This document shows, one piece after another, positions 20,985-31,942 of a stretch of 64,000 nt of DNA. How positions within the stretch are numbered: the first letter of the stretch is position 1; every line of letters begins with the position of its first letter. Source of the DNA: Lepas anatifera (taxonomy: Eukaryota > Arthropoda > Thecostraca > Lepadidae); assembly GCA_034440635.1 (NCBI GenBank), contig JAOTON010000778.1, forward strand, positions 1 through 64,000. The letters run 5' to 3'. The notes under the pieces were generated by a model. The model had not been told where the DNA came from. It did not search any database and saw nothing but the letters and a program-made list of their open reading frames with translations. A program made the position numbers and the translations under genes.

Positions 20985-22270
20985 ATTTCCAGGGGGCGCC
21001 TTTCCTATCCATGGGTGCTTATTCTTTCCAGAGGGGGCGCCTTTGCTCTCGGAGGGGGGGCGCCTTTTGCTATCCAGGGATGCCTGTGCTAACCAGGGGG
21101 TGCATATGATATCAAGGGGCGCCGTTGATCTTCTTCGGAGGCGTCTCTGCTGTCCAGGAGGCGCCTGCGCTATCCAGGGGCACCTATGCTATCCAGAGAC
21201 CCGGATCCTTTACTCAGGGGGCGGGGGCCGCCTTTTGCTGTCCAGGGGTGCCTGTGCTAACCAGGGGCGCATATGCTATCCCGGGGTGCCGTTGCTCTTC
21301 TTTAGGGGCGTCTCTGCCGTCCAGGGGTGCCTATGCTATCCAGAGAGTGTGTTCTGTCCATGGGGCGCTTTTGGTATCAAAGGGCGTATTTGCTGTTTTG
21401 GGGGCGCCTATCCTATTCCAGAGGGCGCCCCTGCTGTCCAGGGAGCGCGATTGCTATTAAAGGGAGCTTATGATATCCAGAGGGGTGCCTTTGCTCTATG
21501 GGGGAGGGGGCGCCTCTTAGTGTACAGGAGTGCCTGTGCTAACCAGAGGGCGCCTATGCTATTCAGGGGCGTCGTTACTCCTCAATTGGGGGTGCCTTTT
21601 TCTGTCCAGGGGCGCCTCTGCTGTCTAGAGGTCGCCTTTGCTATCCAGAGGGGCGCTTTTACTCAAGAGGGTGGGCACCTTTTGCTGTCCAGGGTGCAGC
21701 TTTGATGTCAGGGGGCGCCATTCATATTTGAAAGTGTATTTTATTTTACACAGAGGGTACTACCCCTTCAGACAGGCGATGTGTCTGATTTTCTCTTGAC
21801 CGGCCGGGGGCGCCGGCAAAATCCGGGGGTGCCACCCAAATCCGTGAGGGCCTCCCCGTACGATGTCAAAAACAGGTGTGCAAAAATATACTATTGTACA
21901 CCATCATTTTTTCAAGGTGTGCAACTGCACACCCTGTCCTGCGGAATCCGCCGTCCCTGCCGCCGTTGTTCTCGGGAGGGGGGGGGTTTCTCTCTTATCT
22001 TTCCAGGGGGCGCCTTTCTTATCAAAGGGCGCCTATGTTGTCCAGGGGGCGCCTTTTCTCTGCGGGGGGGCGCCTTTTGCTGTCAAGGGGTGCCTGTGCT
22101 AACCAGGAGGCGCATGTGATATCTAGGGGCGCCGTTTCTCTTCTTCGGAGGCGCCTCAGCTGTCCAGGAGGCGCCTACGCTTTTCAAGGGCGCCTATGCT
22201 ATCCAGAGGGGCGCCTTTACTCAAGGGGGGGCGCCTTTTGCTTTCCAGGGCGCAGTTTTGATGTCAAGGT
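20985..22270 (+). repeat. GGCGCC minisatellite with higher-order structure
   Basis: A degenerate 23-27 bp unit, roughly GGGGCGCCTTTGCTATCCAG, is tandemly repeated from about 20990 to 21725 and again from about 22000 to 22265. The same order of variant units recurs (CTAACCAG, then ATATGATATC, then GTTGATCTTCTTCGGAGG, then TACTCA), so there are at least three higher-order copies. A 261-residue frame across it (20920-21705) is just the repeat translated. Confidence 0.85.
21735..21985. repeat. Internal duplicate of the composite element's right end
   Basis: This stretch parallels 22295-22498. Both have a TACC..TTCAG phrase, a GATTTTCTCT..GACCGGCCGGGGGCGCCGG phrase, a hairpin of GTGYGCAAAA type, the GTGCAACTGCAC palindrome and GGAATCCGCCGTCCCTG. 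It implies duplication of the element's terminus, or nested insertion of a relative. Confidence 0.75.
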
Positions 22271-22407
22271 GCGTCATTCATGTATGAACATGTCTTTTTC
22301 ACAGAGGATCCTACCTCTTCAGGTAGGCGGTAATTAGGCTTGATTTTCTCTGACCGGCCGGGGGCGCCGGCTGAGGCCTGGGGGGGGCGCCTCCCTGGAC
22401 AAAGCCA

Positions 22408-22482
22408 AAACAAGTGGTGCAAAAAGATACTTTTGCACCACTTGAAAAAAATCGAGTGGTGCAACTGCACCACTTGCACCCT
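22408..22482. repeat. Two adjacent subterminal hairpins
   Basis: AAGTGGTGCAAAA pairs with TTTTGCACCACTT across a 6-base loop, and AGTGGTGCA pairs with TGCACCACT across two bases. The same GTGGTGCA word lies just inside the left end at about 13842. These are likely subterminal recognition or fold-back sequences of the 8.7 kb element. Confidence 0.7.
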
Positions 22483-22498
22483 GGAATCCGCCGTCCCT

Positions 22499-22907
22499 GT
22501 TGTAAAGCAAGTCGGAAAACCCGGTACTCAATATATAATTTGTCTTGGAACTCAAGATTTCCGTAGAAAAAAGCTAAAACCTACCTGCAGTGTACCCCTC
22601 ATGTACCCTTAGCAGCAGGCCACAGCTGTCATGGCTGTTGGTGTGACGACATTTGCTGACGTCACTGTGAGCATCAGCCAATCGAAGCCCTTGAAGCGTT
22701 TCAAGTATGGTAGGGTTTGCCAGATCATGACATCATCCACAGGCAGATATTTATTGCTTTCCCTAGAGGAATATTTTAATTATACAAATTTTGAGCTTAT
22801 TGTACACTTTTTTAGAGAATTCATGAGTGGTTTCATTATTTTCGGCTAAAAGTATGCCTAATTACACTAAATTCCAGGATTTGACCAAGGTTCTACATTC
22901 CCTTTAA
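22499..22907. mobile_element. TTAA-flanked MITE, right fragment
   Basis: It continues the copy begun at 13756 and ends CTACATTCCCTTTAA. It matches 51697-52106 almost exactly. It shows that the MITE was present before the segmental duplication and before the 8.7 kb insertion. Confidence 0.9.
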
Positions 22908-23033
22908 GTTAGCTCTGGAACCTCCATATGGCTCACATATTAGTTAGTGCAGTCCTCTAGCTGCCATATCACTGTATGACGTCACCCTGAGGACGGAGTT
23001 CATTTCATAGGCATAAAGTAGCCTCGGCGATGA
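22908..23033. repeat. Unit 0 right-hand flank
   Basis: It matches unit 1 at 52107-52159 joined to 55808-55890. The site AGTCCTCTAG/CTGCCATATC (22951-22970) is unoccupied by the long-TIR element of unit 1. Confidence 0.85.
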
Positions 23034-23198
23034 TGATGATTGTGGTTTTCGGGCACGTCAGCTGCTGAGGCTATATGTGCCCATCGTTGTAGGGTTAAAT
23101 CAGTTCCAGTGGATCACTGGTTGGGGTATGGCGAAAAGCATGTAGTGGGTTGCACAGCTTATCTACATGCAGCTAGTTAATGATAGAGCTGTAGGTTT

Positions 23199-26100
23199 TT
23201 AGGTACGGCTGGTTTGGCGTGGTTTATATACAATCTGGAACTTGATTTCCTTTAAAAACTGTAGGACACTACGGATGTCTACAGCTGCACTGTCACCGAG
23301 CAAGTTAGCCAACGGTGTTGATGGGAAGAACCTGCTGCGGATTCTACAAATCTGTTCACAGCCAGCGGCAGCATCGAGCACATGTTCCAGGGTCAGCCGG
23401 TTTCTACAGTAAGAGCAAATATTTGGGTCGGAGCCAGTCAGATAATGAGCATGTGTTGCGTATGTGTGCCCTATTCGTAACCTGGTCAACGACACCTCCT
23501 CTCCTCTGCTCCGCCGACTACTGGATTCCCATTTCCCTATCCTTAGCCGAAGACGTTTAAGTGTGCAGCCAGGTTCTGCTTCCCATCTTGTCTGCCATTC
23601 CACTCTCAAGAGCTCATTAAATTCGGCTTTCAGGTCACTGGCGGGAACTTTAAATCGATGCATCGGAGGCTGCGCACATGCTACTTTAGCAGCTTCGTCT
23701 GCCCTCTCGTTTCCAGGCACCCCAACATGGCTTGGAACCCAGAGGAATCTGATTGTCATATCTCGCGTAAAAAGAGCTGTCAATAGCCTTCTGATAGCTG
23801 GAACAAGCCAGGATGATGCTGGTTGGTGCGACTGAAGTGCTGCCAACGAGCTGGCAGAGTCTGTCACTATGAGAACTCGGGACTCAGAGCTGTGGCGTAA
23901 GTGTCGTAAAACTCTGAAGATTGCGTAAAGTTCTGTAGTAAAACTGAGACCGTTCGTGGGAGACTAAAACTCCGGCACGATCCCATGCCTGTGAAGGCAC
24001 ATGCGGCTCCGTCCGACCCCTTAGAGCCATCAGTGTAATAGATAGCATACCCCGCATATGTTTCGATTACTTCCAGGGCTAGTTGTTGCAGCTCTACTGG
24101 TGGTGTTGTGGCTTTATCGAATCGCAGCAGGTTTGTGTCGCACTCGACAGGAGCGAGTCGCCAGGGTTCGTGACGTTCAAGGCGCTTCTTTGCTATCATG
24201 CTTAGGTCTATTGTTGATTGTTCAGTCCATTCTGAGATTCGCATGCATAGCGCTTTAGAGGAGCTGGCCCGACCCTCCAAGAATAACTCGATTAGAGAGG
24301 GCTCAAATATCCACTTGAATGTTGGGTGATCTGGGTATTGTCTGATATTGGCGGCATACGTAAGGCTGAGACGCTTCCTTCTCAGGTCAAGAGGGGGCTC
24401 GTCTGCATCCACCAGTAGGCTGGCCCTACGGGATGTGCGAAAAGCACCTGTGGCGATACGCACGCAGGCATGGTGTACAGCGTCTAGGGGCTGTTTCAGA
24501 CTGTTCAGGGCACTGTCATACACGGGTGATCCGTAATCTAAAACTGATCGAATGAGGGCGCGATACAGCCGGAGAAGGGTGGTTCTGTCAGCTCCATATG
24601 ATGTGCTGGATATTACCTTTAGAATGTTCATGCGTTTGAAACACTTGTCTCGGAGCCGTGATATGTGATTGGCGTATGTAAGACGTTTGTCTAGTGTCAT
24701 CCCTAAAAACTTCGTCTCCATTACGACAGGTACTCTCCTGCCGTACAGTCGGAGGCTAATATCTGGACATGAGCGGCGGCGGCAAAAGTGCACACATACA
24801 GTTTTATCAGTCGAAAACTTGAAGCCGTTTCTCAGACACCACGCAGATAGCTGGTCGAGGCATATCTGAAGTTGTCTCTGAGCTGAAACAGACGTGGAGG
24901 TGCTGACCCACACCGCGAAGTCGTCTACAAACAGGGACTTTTCAACTGTCGGTGGCAGAGCGCTGCATATGTCATTGATTAAAATCCCGAACAAGGTCAC
25001 GCTTAAAACCCCACCCTGGACTACACCGCCCTCCTGGCAGTAGCTTTCAGACAGAGAGTTACCCACTCTCACTCTGAAATTCCGTTCCTTCATGAAATTG
25101 TCAATGAAGTATCCCATGTGACCTTTGACACCGGCTTTTCTGGTCTTCTCTAAAATTGCGTGTCGCCAGGCCGTGTCGTAAGCCTTCTCAATGTCAAAGA
25201 AGACGGCGAAGACGTGCTGTTTGGAAGAAAACGAACGGCGGACTGAGGTATCTAACGAGACAAGATGGTCCGTTGTGCACCGGCCGGAGCGGAAACCACA
25301 CTGATCATTAGAGAAGAATTTGGAGCTTTCTAAATACCACACGAGGCGTGCATTTACCATACGTTCCATGAGTTTGCATACGCTTGAAGTCAGGGAAATA
25401 GGTCTGTAATGCAGGGGGTCGTTACCGTCCTTGTCAGGTTTTAAAAACGGGATGATAGTGGCCTCTCTCCATGAACTAGGGAAGTCGTGCGAAACCCAAA
25501 GCGAGTTGAAGAAAGCCAGCAGTGACGATAGTGACCTCTCATTAAGATGTTTGACCATGTCAATGTGTATGGCATCTGGACCGGCGGCTGTACTCCTCGA
25601 CCGTGAGAGTGCTATTTGAAGCTCTCCAAGAGAGAAAGGCTCATTGCATTCGAATTCTTCCGCTGAGCTAAAATTTACTGGTATGCGCTCCTTCTGCTGT
25701 TTGTATCGTTTGAACCTGGGATCGGTACAGCCCGACTGCCAGCGGGCAGCCCAGGCCCTTCCGAAAGCATTTGAGACATCAGCAGGGTTAGTGATGTCGC
25801 CAGTGGGGCCGGAGAGCACTGGCAGCGATGTAGCAGAACTACGGCCGGATAGGCGATGCACTCGGCGCCAGATTGTACTTTGAGGTGTAAGTCTATTTAT
25901 GGTATCGATGTACGCTCTCCACGTCCTGCGCTTTGCGTCTCGAACAGTCCGTCTCGCCAGAGCCTTGGCACGTCGGAATCGTATCAGGTTGTCAGTTATC
26001 GGGCGTCTTGTAAAAATTCTTAAACATCGTCGTCGTTCTCCAATATCTTTTTTACATTCCTCAGTCCACCACGGTACAGGGATACGACGGGGCAGTGGGC

Positions 26101-26983
26101 TGGTTTTAGGAATATAGGTATTAGCCGCGTCGACTAATCGGGAACGTATTATATCGTAAAAAGTTGTTGCTGTATCATCCTCCTCCGGGGTGAAATCCAA
26201 TACACAGTCGGCAGTGAAGCCTTCCCAGTCTGCACGTTTCAGGTTCCACTGCGGTGTTCTCATTCCTGGGTGGGGGCTCTGGGACCACAGCCAGATCGGG
26301 TAATGATCGCTCCCGCACGGGTTCGAATGGGTGCGCCAACTGAAACGATCGCCTACTGATGGAGAGCAAAGTGACAAATCGATGGCAGATGTAGCTCCTG
26401 ACGGCAGTGCAATGTGAGTGGGGTCGCCGGTGTTAAGAATACACAGGTCATTACGTGAAACTACATCCTCTAAGCACCTTCCACGTCGGTTGGACCGTGG
26501 GCAGCCCCAGACGGTGTTATATGCATTAAAATCGCCTAGAATTATATTGTGTCTCGGTAACTGTCTCACCAAGTTCTCGAACGCGCCGACTGGAAACTCC
26601 TCGGCGGGAGGAAGGTACACAGAAACAATGGTTAGTTTGATGTCATTGAGGTCTACAGTCACCGCTACTGCCTGTAGATTAGTCTGTAAGTGAAATGCAA
26701 TTGAGGGGGTACTATAATGGACAAGAAGGGCTACTCCTCCGTGGGCGACAGAGGTGGTGGGAACGTCGTAGCGATATGTTTTGTAATGGTGTATGTTACA
26801 TGTGTGGTTTTGTTTTAATTTTGTTTCTTGTAGTGCGACTGCAACGGGGGTTTTGGCGGCCATCAGCGCCTGGAGGTCGCTCGTGTTTGCTCTGAATCCC
26901 CGCATATTCCACTGCAGGAATGCTGTCATCAGAGTGAGAGTGAGGAGTAAAAGGAGTCCGTAATGAATATGTGTCATGTTCAT
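23199..26983 (-). CDS. LINE ORF2: endonuclease, reverse transcriptase, RNase H (one frameshift)
   Basis: This is the enzyme for target-primed reverse transcription. From the ATG at 26983 the order is as follows. An EEP/APE endonuclease (about residues 20-240) has LQWNMRGF, ALQETKL, ILGDFNAYN and GSDHYPI. The RT has IIPFLKPDKDGND..YRPISL, motif A FFDIEKAYD, GGVLSVTLFGILIND and catalytic FVDD near residue 685. RNase H begins YYTDGSKG. The first frame ends at 23867. The rest (TDSASSLAAL, WVPSHVGVPGNERAD, an HYL..C..C end) continues in another frame to 23199. The shift lies in a short T run (A run on plus) at about 23940-23943, where one base seems lost between the RNase H D and E residues. It overlaps ORF1 as ATGA, suggesting coupled reinitiation. 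Confidence 0.9.
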
Positions 26984-28854
26984 TGTTGGTGACTGGGCGC
27001 CTGAAACGGCACGCCCCCGCTCAGCATCTCTGTGTGGGAGTGACTAGTGCGTCGCTCCTGCAGCCTTTCCCTTGAAATAGGGCGCCTTACATGCTCTCTT
27101 GATGGGGAACGGTACCTATCCCCGTGGTCCAGTGTTACTGAATTTGAGCGACCTCGTTCGCAGCCCCGTCTTTGGCCTGAGGGGTTTGTTTGTTTGTGCT
27201 GAGGTAGAGTGGGGTTAACGTTCAGGTAGCTACGATAAACTTCCTCAGTCTGAGGGTTACACCGTGGTGGTGTTTTCGTGGTGGCTGGAATTTCCGGCCG
27301 TGGAGGAGGGGTTGGCGGCGGAGGCATGCCTGAGCCTTCGTCCTTTCGAGTGTTTACTTTTTCTATTGTTGCTGTGGGCACGAGTTTACGCTTTTTACTT
27401 TGTTGTTGTTGTTGTTCTTTGTTTGTTGTTTGTTTTACAGCGTGTGTTTGTGCTTTTATCGATTCTCTGACTTCGGTCACCTGAGGAGGGTCAGCTCGAC
27501 TGATCGTGGGTGCAGTGCGCTCCGTCGTTGCAGGCGGTACTGCCGGACCTTTGGGAGGATGTGGCTGGGTTGGCGAGTCCTCTCGGGCTCGCTTACCAGA
27601 GACTTCCTGAGTGTGCTCGCTGTCGGGGGTGTCAGCCTGACTGGTCGTCTTAGCACTGGGAGTGTCAGATTCAAGGGGGTCCGTGCCCACGGAAACATCA
27701 TGGCGCTCCGGGAGTGGAGTTTGTGTTGCTTTGTCCGCGGTGCCCGTGCAGCCCGCCGATGTGGTGCGGGACTCAGCTGATCTGTGTGACAGAAGATCAG
27801 AGATCAGTGAGATGAATTGACGGAGGGAAAGGTCTGTAAACTGGCATATGTTTGAATCGAGGTTGAGTGTAGTATCGGACTGTGTGGGGTTCTCGCCTGA
27901 TAGAGCCCCGGACTGACTTCCCACCAGGGCGTCTCTGTACGACGTGCTAGTGGGGACAGGAGCACGCCTGGCGGCCTGGGGTGTCTGGGTCGGTGCTACC
28001 TTGGGAGGAGGTGACACCTTCTTTTTCTGTACCTCCTTTGCCTCAGCCAGCCTGGGACAGGATCGGCTCCATGCCTCGTGGTCACCTCCGCAACCTACGC
28101 ATTGGGGTGTGCTGGCATCACAGTTGGCAGAGTTGTGTTCGGTAGCAGAACATCGTCCGCAGCGCTCTTGGCCCTTACAGCTGCTGGCGATGTGACCAAA
28201 TTTCTGACACTTAAAACAGCGAGTAGGGGCGGGCACGAATGCACGCACTTTGACGGATATCCACCCCACTCGCACCTTCTTGGGCAGAGCCGTACCCGAA
28301 AACGTTAGCAAAAAGGTGCCAGTGTCTGTACTTTGGCCGTCGCCTCTCCTAAGCATTCTCTTCACTTCAGTGATTCCCTGGTCTCTCAGCCCTGCGAGCA
28401 CTTCCTCGTCAGTAGAGTCGCGTAGTTCGGCACAACTGATGACACCGCGAGAGTTGTTCTTTGTGTAATGTGGGGATACACTGACTGGGACTGACAGAAT
28501 CCTGTTCGCCGTACGGATTTGTAATGAGGATGTATTCAAAAGTTTGCTGGAACTCAGTTTGTCCCACATCTCCACTTCGATCCTTCCGTCTCTGTATCGG
28601 TAGGTGTGCTTGGGCTTGAAGCCCTCTAGAGCGCCGTGCAGTTGGAAAGGGTTCAGCTTCATTGAGCTATCCTTGACCTGTATGACGAGAGTCAAAGGGG
28701 TTTCCTGGTCAGTGGCCATTCGCGCAGGGGGTCGGTCAACACTAAGATCCATCGTATCAGCGGTATCAGGAGCAGTAACAGCGGTGGTCGAGTTCAGAGC
28801 GGGGGTCGTAGTGCCTGAGGTCAATCCGGTAGAGCGTGGGGTAGGTGCAGCCAT
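26980..28854 (-). CDS. LINE ORF1 (Gag-like) protein with three zinc knuckles
   Basis: This is the nucleic-acid-binding chaperone of the LINE, expected to coat its RNA in ribonucleoprotein particles. I chose the ATG at 28854 (MAAPTPRST...), giving about 624 residues. The frame is open upstream to an ATG at 29169, but that part is arginine-rich leader-like sequence. An RRM-like region (about residues 56-205, TLVIQVKD to VKVRAFV) precedes three knuckles starting near residue 213: CX2CX4HX4C twice, then CX2CX3HX6C. The tail is Pro/Thr/Gln/Lys-rich and disordered. The stop overlaps the ORF2 start as ATGA. The frame is intact, with no internal stop. Confidence 0.88.
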   Translation of the reverse strand: MAAPTPRSTGLTSGTTTPALNSTTAVTAPDTADTMDLSVDRPPARMATDQETPLTLVIQVKDSSMKLNPFQLHGALEGFKPKHTYRYRDGRIEVEMWDKLSSSKLLNTSSLQIRTANRILSVPVSVSPHYTKNNSRGVISCAELRDSTDEEVLAGLRDQGITEVKRMLRRGDGQSTDTGTFLLTFSGTALPKKVRVGWISVKVRAFVPAPTRCFKCQKFGHIASSCKGQERCGRCSATEHNSANCDASTPQCVGCGGDHEAWSRSCPRLAEAKEVQKKKVSPPPKVAPTQTPQAARRAPVPTSTSYRDALVGSQSGALSGENPTQSDTTLNLDSNICQFTDLSLRQFISLISDLLSHRSAESRTTSAGCTGTADKATQTPLPERHDVSVGTDPLESDTPSAKTTSQADTPDSEHTQEVSGKRAREDSPTQPHPPKGPAVPPATTERTAPTISRADPPQVTEVRESIKAQTHAVKQTTNKEQQQQQSKKRKLVPTATIEKVNTRKDEGSGMPPPPTPPPRPEIPATTKTPPRCNPQTEEVYRSYLNVNPTLPQHKQTNPSGQRRGCERGRSNSVTLDHGDRYRSPSREHVRRPISRERLQERRTSHSHTEMLSGGVPFQAPSHQQ

Positions 28855-29878
28855 GGAAAATGAATTTACCTTCGGCCCCCCGGGTTGCCAGCTGTCAATA
28901 GCTGGGCCCGGGGGGCTGGTACAGTGCCTACGGGGGGCAGGTGCGCCCGTCTCAGAGGGGCGAGAGGTACTCACACAACCCCTCCGATCAGAACGCACCC
29001 ACCCCCTTGACGCCATCAGCCCAGTGTGCCGGCAGGGCCATGAGTCGGGACGAAGCAAAACGCGGCAGCCCTCACGCAGCGGAGACTGCGGTCTACCAGG
29101 CGCGCGCAACAAGCCGGAGTCTCGCAAATCGACGGTTTCCGAAACCCCGGCCCGCGTCGCGCCCGGCAAGAGCTATCACAGTCCCCACCGCGAAGGGCGC
29201 CGCGCCGCACGCCCGAAACATAATCCCCCCTGCTCAGCTGGACCGAGCGACAGTGCCCGTAGACACTGCCGCGTAGCTAGGCCGCCCGCGGCAGCCTACG
29301 GACGGCTTACCCCCGGTTGGATCGAGATATCTGGGCCAAAGGGGGCGTGTTGGAGCCCTCGGGACTGACCCGCCCGAGGGGGACCTCAACCCCCCAGGAT
29401 CCCGTCAACCTCGTCGCCGGGGCTCGAGATAGGCCTCGAGTGGGCGCCTTACACCCATAAAATGCCGAAGAAGGCAAATAACTGTGGGACCAATAACTGA
29501 AGCATAAAAAGAGGAAAGGAACTAAAAATAATCAACAAAATAAGAAAACAAAAACAAACAGGAGCTACATACTGGGAGGTGCAGGACAGATCTGACCCGA
29601 TCCAATACGGTTACCGACCAGGTAACAAAGGGCCCGTAAGGCAATCATCAGCATCGCCGCGGACCTCATCACCAGAGCCACCGACGACAGACGCCGACTC
29701 TAACCGAAGGAAGTCGGAAGAGGCGGCGGCCATCGGAGGGCTAGAAAAGATGTATCCGCGGCGATGCGACAAAGTGCCTCCCAGGGCTGACTGGGGCCCC
29801 GGGCGCGTCACACCCCGTTGCTCCAATCATTACTTGCCGGACGAATCCGGCAAATGAAGATCGGTCCCCTGAGGGGGA
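28855..29878 (-). promoter_or_regulatory. LINE 5' UTR / probable internal promoter region
   Basis: This is the roughly 1 kb GC-rich leader of the LINE. It starts with a CCCCCTCAGGGG inverted repeat at 29858-29876 and has no conserved domain. Full-length LINEs of this group carry an internal promoter in the 5' UTR; here that is inferred from position only. Confidence 0.5.
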
Positions 29879-29888
29879 TCGGCGATGA

Positions 29889-31848
29889 GTTATGACAAAA
29901 GTGGAACTCAAGATTAAGCACTTCAGATAGGGTATGTTCCAGACCCTCTTGCAAAAATCCAAAAGCTTTTGGCGCCAGACTTCTTGTCTGAAAATACCTA
30001 CATGCTTTGAAAAATTCCCAAGCTAAATGACGTAAAGGAAAGTAGCAAATGCACTGTTATTGTGCAGTGCCTGATTTTGACAATTATGGCTTACTTGATA
30101 AATCATTCTGCGCCTTTTATCTTTGGTAATCTTTAAAAATGCACCTAGCACCAAATGCTCTCAGATTTTCGCAAGAGGGACTGGAACATACCAATATTCA
30201 CACTGACTTAGTTTCCATGACCAAAATACAATCTGCATCGGACCACCGAGCAGTATACATCGTGGAGTCGTGGAGGTCGTCAATTGCGATCAACCCAGCA
30301 CTTGAGCACGGACCCTGTCATATTACTCGGGAAATAGCACTTGATATACTCCATCGGTAGTCCGATCCGGATCGCAATTTGGTCACGGAGACTAGGTCCC
30401 TAGCTAATGATTTTCACCAATGACGCTCAGTCCGAATCATAAAACTTTTGGCATGCAAGGTGGGGACCATTCTGATCCCTAGCCTGTCTCACCAGCTCAC
30501 CAGATTTTCATGGATTTCTTCATTGTGAACCGGCGGCATTTTAGTCCCTGAATTCCAGCACACCAGCTCTTCTGCCAAGCACTATTGTGAACCTTGCCCA
30601 TGGATTTTATGGTCCCCTAAATCAGTGCAAAAAATGTTCACCCGAAGAAACTCAGGAAGCAGAAGTGACATTTTTATTTTTGATTTGTCCCTTTTGAATG
30701 CCCTTCTCTCCCTTCCCCTTTGAGTGCCCTTCTCTTCTCTTACTGTCCCTTGTCACGGCTTGGACTGATTATAGAATCCATTGATCCAAATGGGATCCTA
30801 TCAGTGTTGTTTTCATTCCCTCTGCTTAGCGCACCTCCAATCCAGACAGATTTTACAAAATCTATAATAAGATAATGAAAAAATGCGTCTTATTTCACAT
30901 GCTGACCAATAGATAATTATATCAGATGGGCTAACAAACTCGTACAAGGTATATGAAAATAGACCTACTTACTCATGATGAAGCATGTTTTGATTTAATA
31001 GGCAAAACATTTTTGTCCTAGTAGCTTCTTGGAAGGAATAAAAAATCCCCTCAAAATAGAAACTAGAACATTAGTTCATGGGTCCAAGTATCATTTTGTA
31101 CAATTTTAGTACAACAGTAGTTTTTTTCTTTGCAGTCTTACACTTTATTTGGAACAATGAGGCTGTTCCAGACACTCTTTTGGTAACAGGAGATGTTTCA
31201 GTGCCAGAAGTTTTTCCAAACATATCCAAGCTAAATGGCACAGACTAATGTAAAAAAATCTGCCATAAATCTCTCGTCACAGATATGGTCAATTATGAAA
31301 CGTTTAAAACAATCTTTTGGATCATTCACCTTAGGTATATTTCCTCAAAATATATGGTTCCAAGACCACTCAACTTTCCAAGAGGGTCTGGAATGACCGA
31401 ATATCTAAATGTGAATAGGGTAATTTCATTTTTCATTCTGGCTTACATTTCACAGACAGAACCAATAAGCTTTTAAAGAATGTCAAGAGTTTCAGCATCT
31501 GGTCTGAAATTTAATCTTAATCAACTGGGAGGAAGGTAGAGCTGTAGTCAGAATTATAAACAAATGTTTTGTAGGTATACTCAATGATAGGAATGCTGAC
31601 TCATAATTGGGCACGTTTCAACCCAAATAGGAGAGCTTATTTTCAAAATATGGAATGTTTGGGTTCTTTCTTAAGAGAGTCAAACAGACCCAAAACATAT
31701 TTGAGAATGCTGACAATAGTCTCCAACACTGAACACCCTTCAATGTTTTTAGGGGCAAGTAAGGAAATATTATGGCTGTGCTGGGGAAAGGCATTCAGGC
31801 TTCAAACTTTCCAAGCTGTATCACAAAATATACTTTAAAAACACAAAC
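29889..31848. repeat. Tandem unit 1, first segment (D), left part
   Basis: It matches 55892-57746 and beyond closely. No gene is recognised; the conserved 73-codon frame at 30139-30360 has no known domain. A TTCCAGACCCTCTTG-like phrase recurs in both directions (about 29938, 30168 reversed, 31163, 31379 reversed). Confidence 0.85.
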
Positions 31849-31942
31849 ATATCTTAGTGTATATTCTCTGTTTGGTTCATGGCTTTGGTGAACGATATTA
31901 TTGAAAGTTTTAGTGCTACACAAAGCCAAAGGTTGTATTTGT

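Larger units (their letters stand above)
13816..22498. mobile_element. 8.7 kb composite element with 17-bp TIRs and 10-bp TSD
   Basis: The left end AGAGACGGCGGATTCCA and right end TGGAATCCGCCGTCCCT are 17-bp inverted repeats with one mismatch. GTTGTAAAGC is duplicated on both sides (13806-13815 and 22499-22508), and the intact MITE in unit 1 shows the single copy. The interior holds two decayed LINEs, SINE-like sequences, a MITE, GGCGCC minisatellites and hairpins. I find no transposase of its own. TSD length and TIR do not let me assign a superfamily (MULE-like is one option). Confidence 0.75.
23034..29878 (-). mobile_element. Full-length I/Jockey-type LINE with RNase H, 6.85 kb
   Basis: This non-LTR retrotransposon is oriented leftwards. 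A 10-bp target-site duplication TCGGCGATGA flanks it (23024-23033 and 29879-29888), and unit 1 shows the single-copy site at about 55872-55890. It has a roughly 1 kb 5' UTR, ORF1, ORF2, a 165-bp 3' UTR and a 3' tail of ATC repeats rather than poly(A), as I-clade elements often have short simple-repeat tails. One frameshift in ORF2 makes this copy defective, but otherwise it is young and nearly intact. Confidence 0.92.

Noticed and set aside
20920..21705. 261-residue frame of repeating CAIQGRLCYP-like units
   Set aside because: Translation of the GGCGCC minisatellite; unit length is not constant and frames shift, so no protein is implied.
20985..22270. CRISPR-like array
   Set aside because: Repeats are degenerate and contiguous with no unique spacers; this is a eukaryotic minisatellite.
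28604..29368. 254-residue plus-strand frame
   Set aside because: Antisense shadow of the LINE ORF1 and 5' UTR; no domain.
23034..29878. LTR retrotransposon or endogenous virus
   Set aside because: No LTRs, protease or integrase; the endonuclease is EEP/APE type and the tail is a simple repeat, so it is a LINE.
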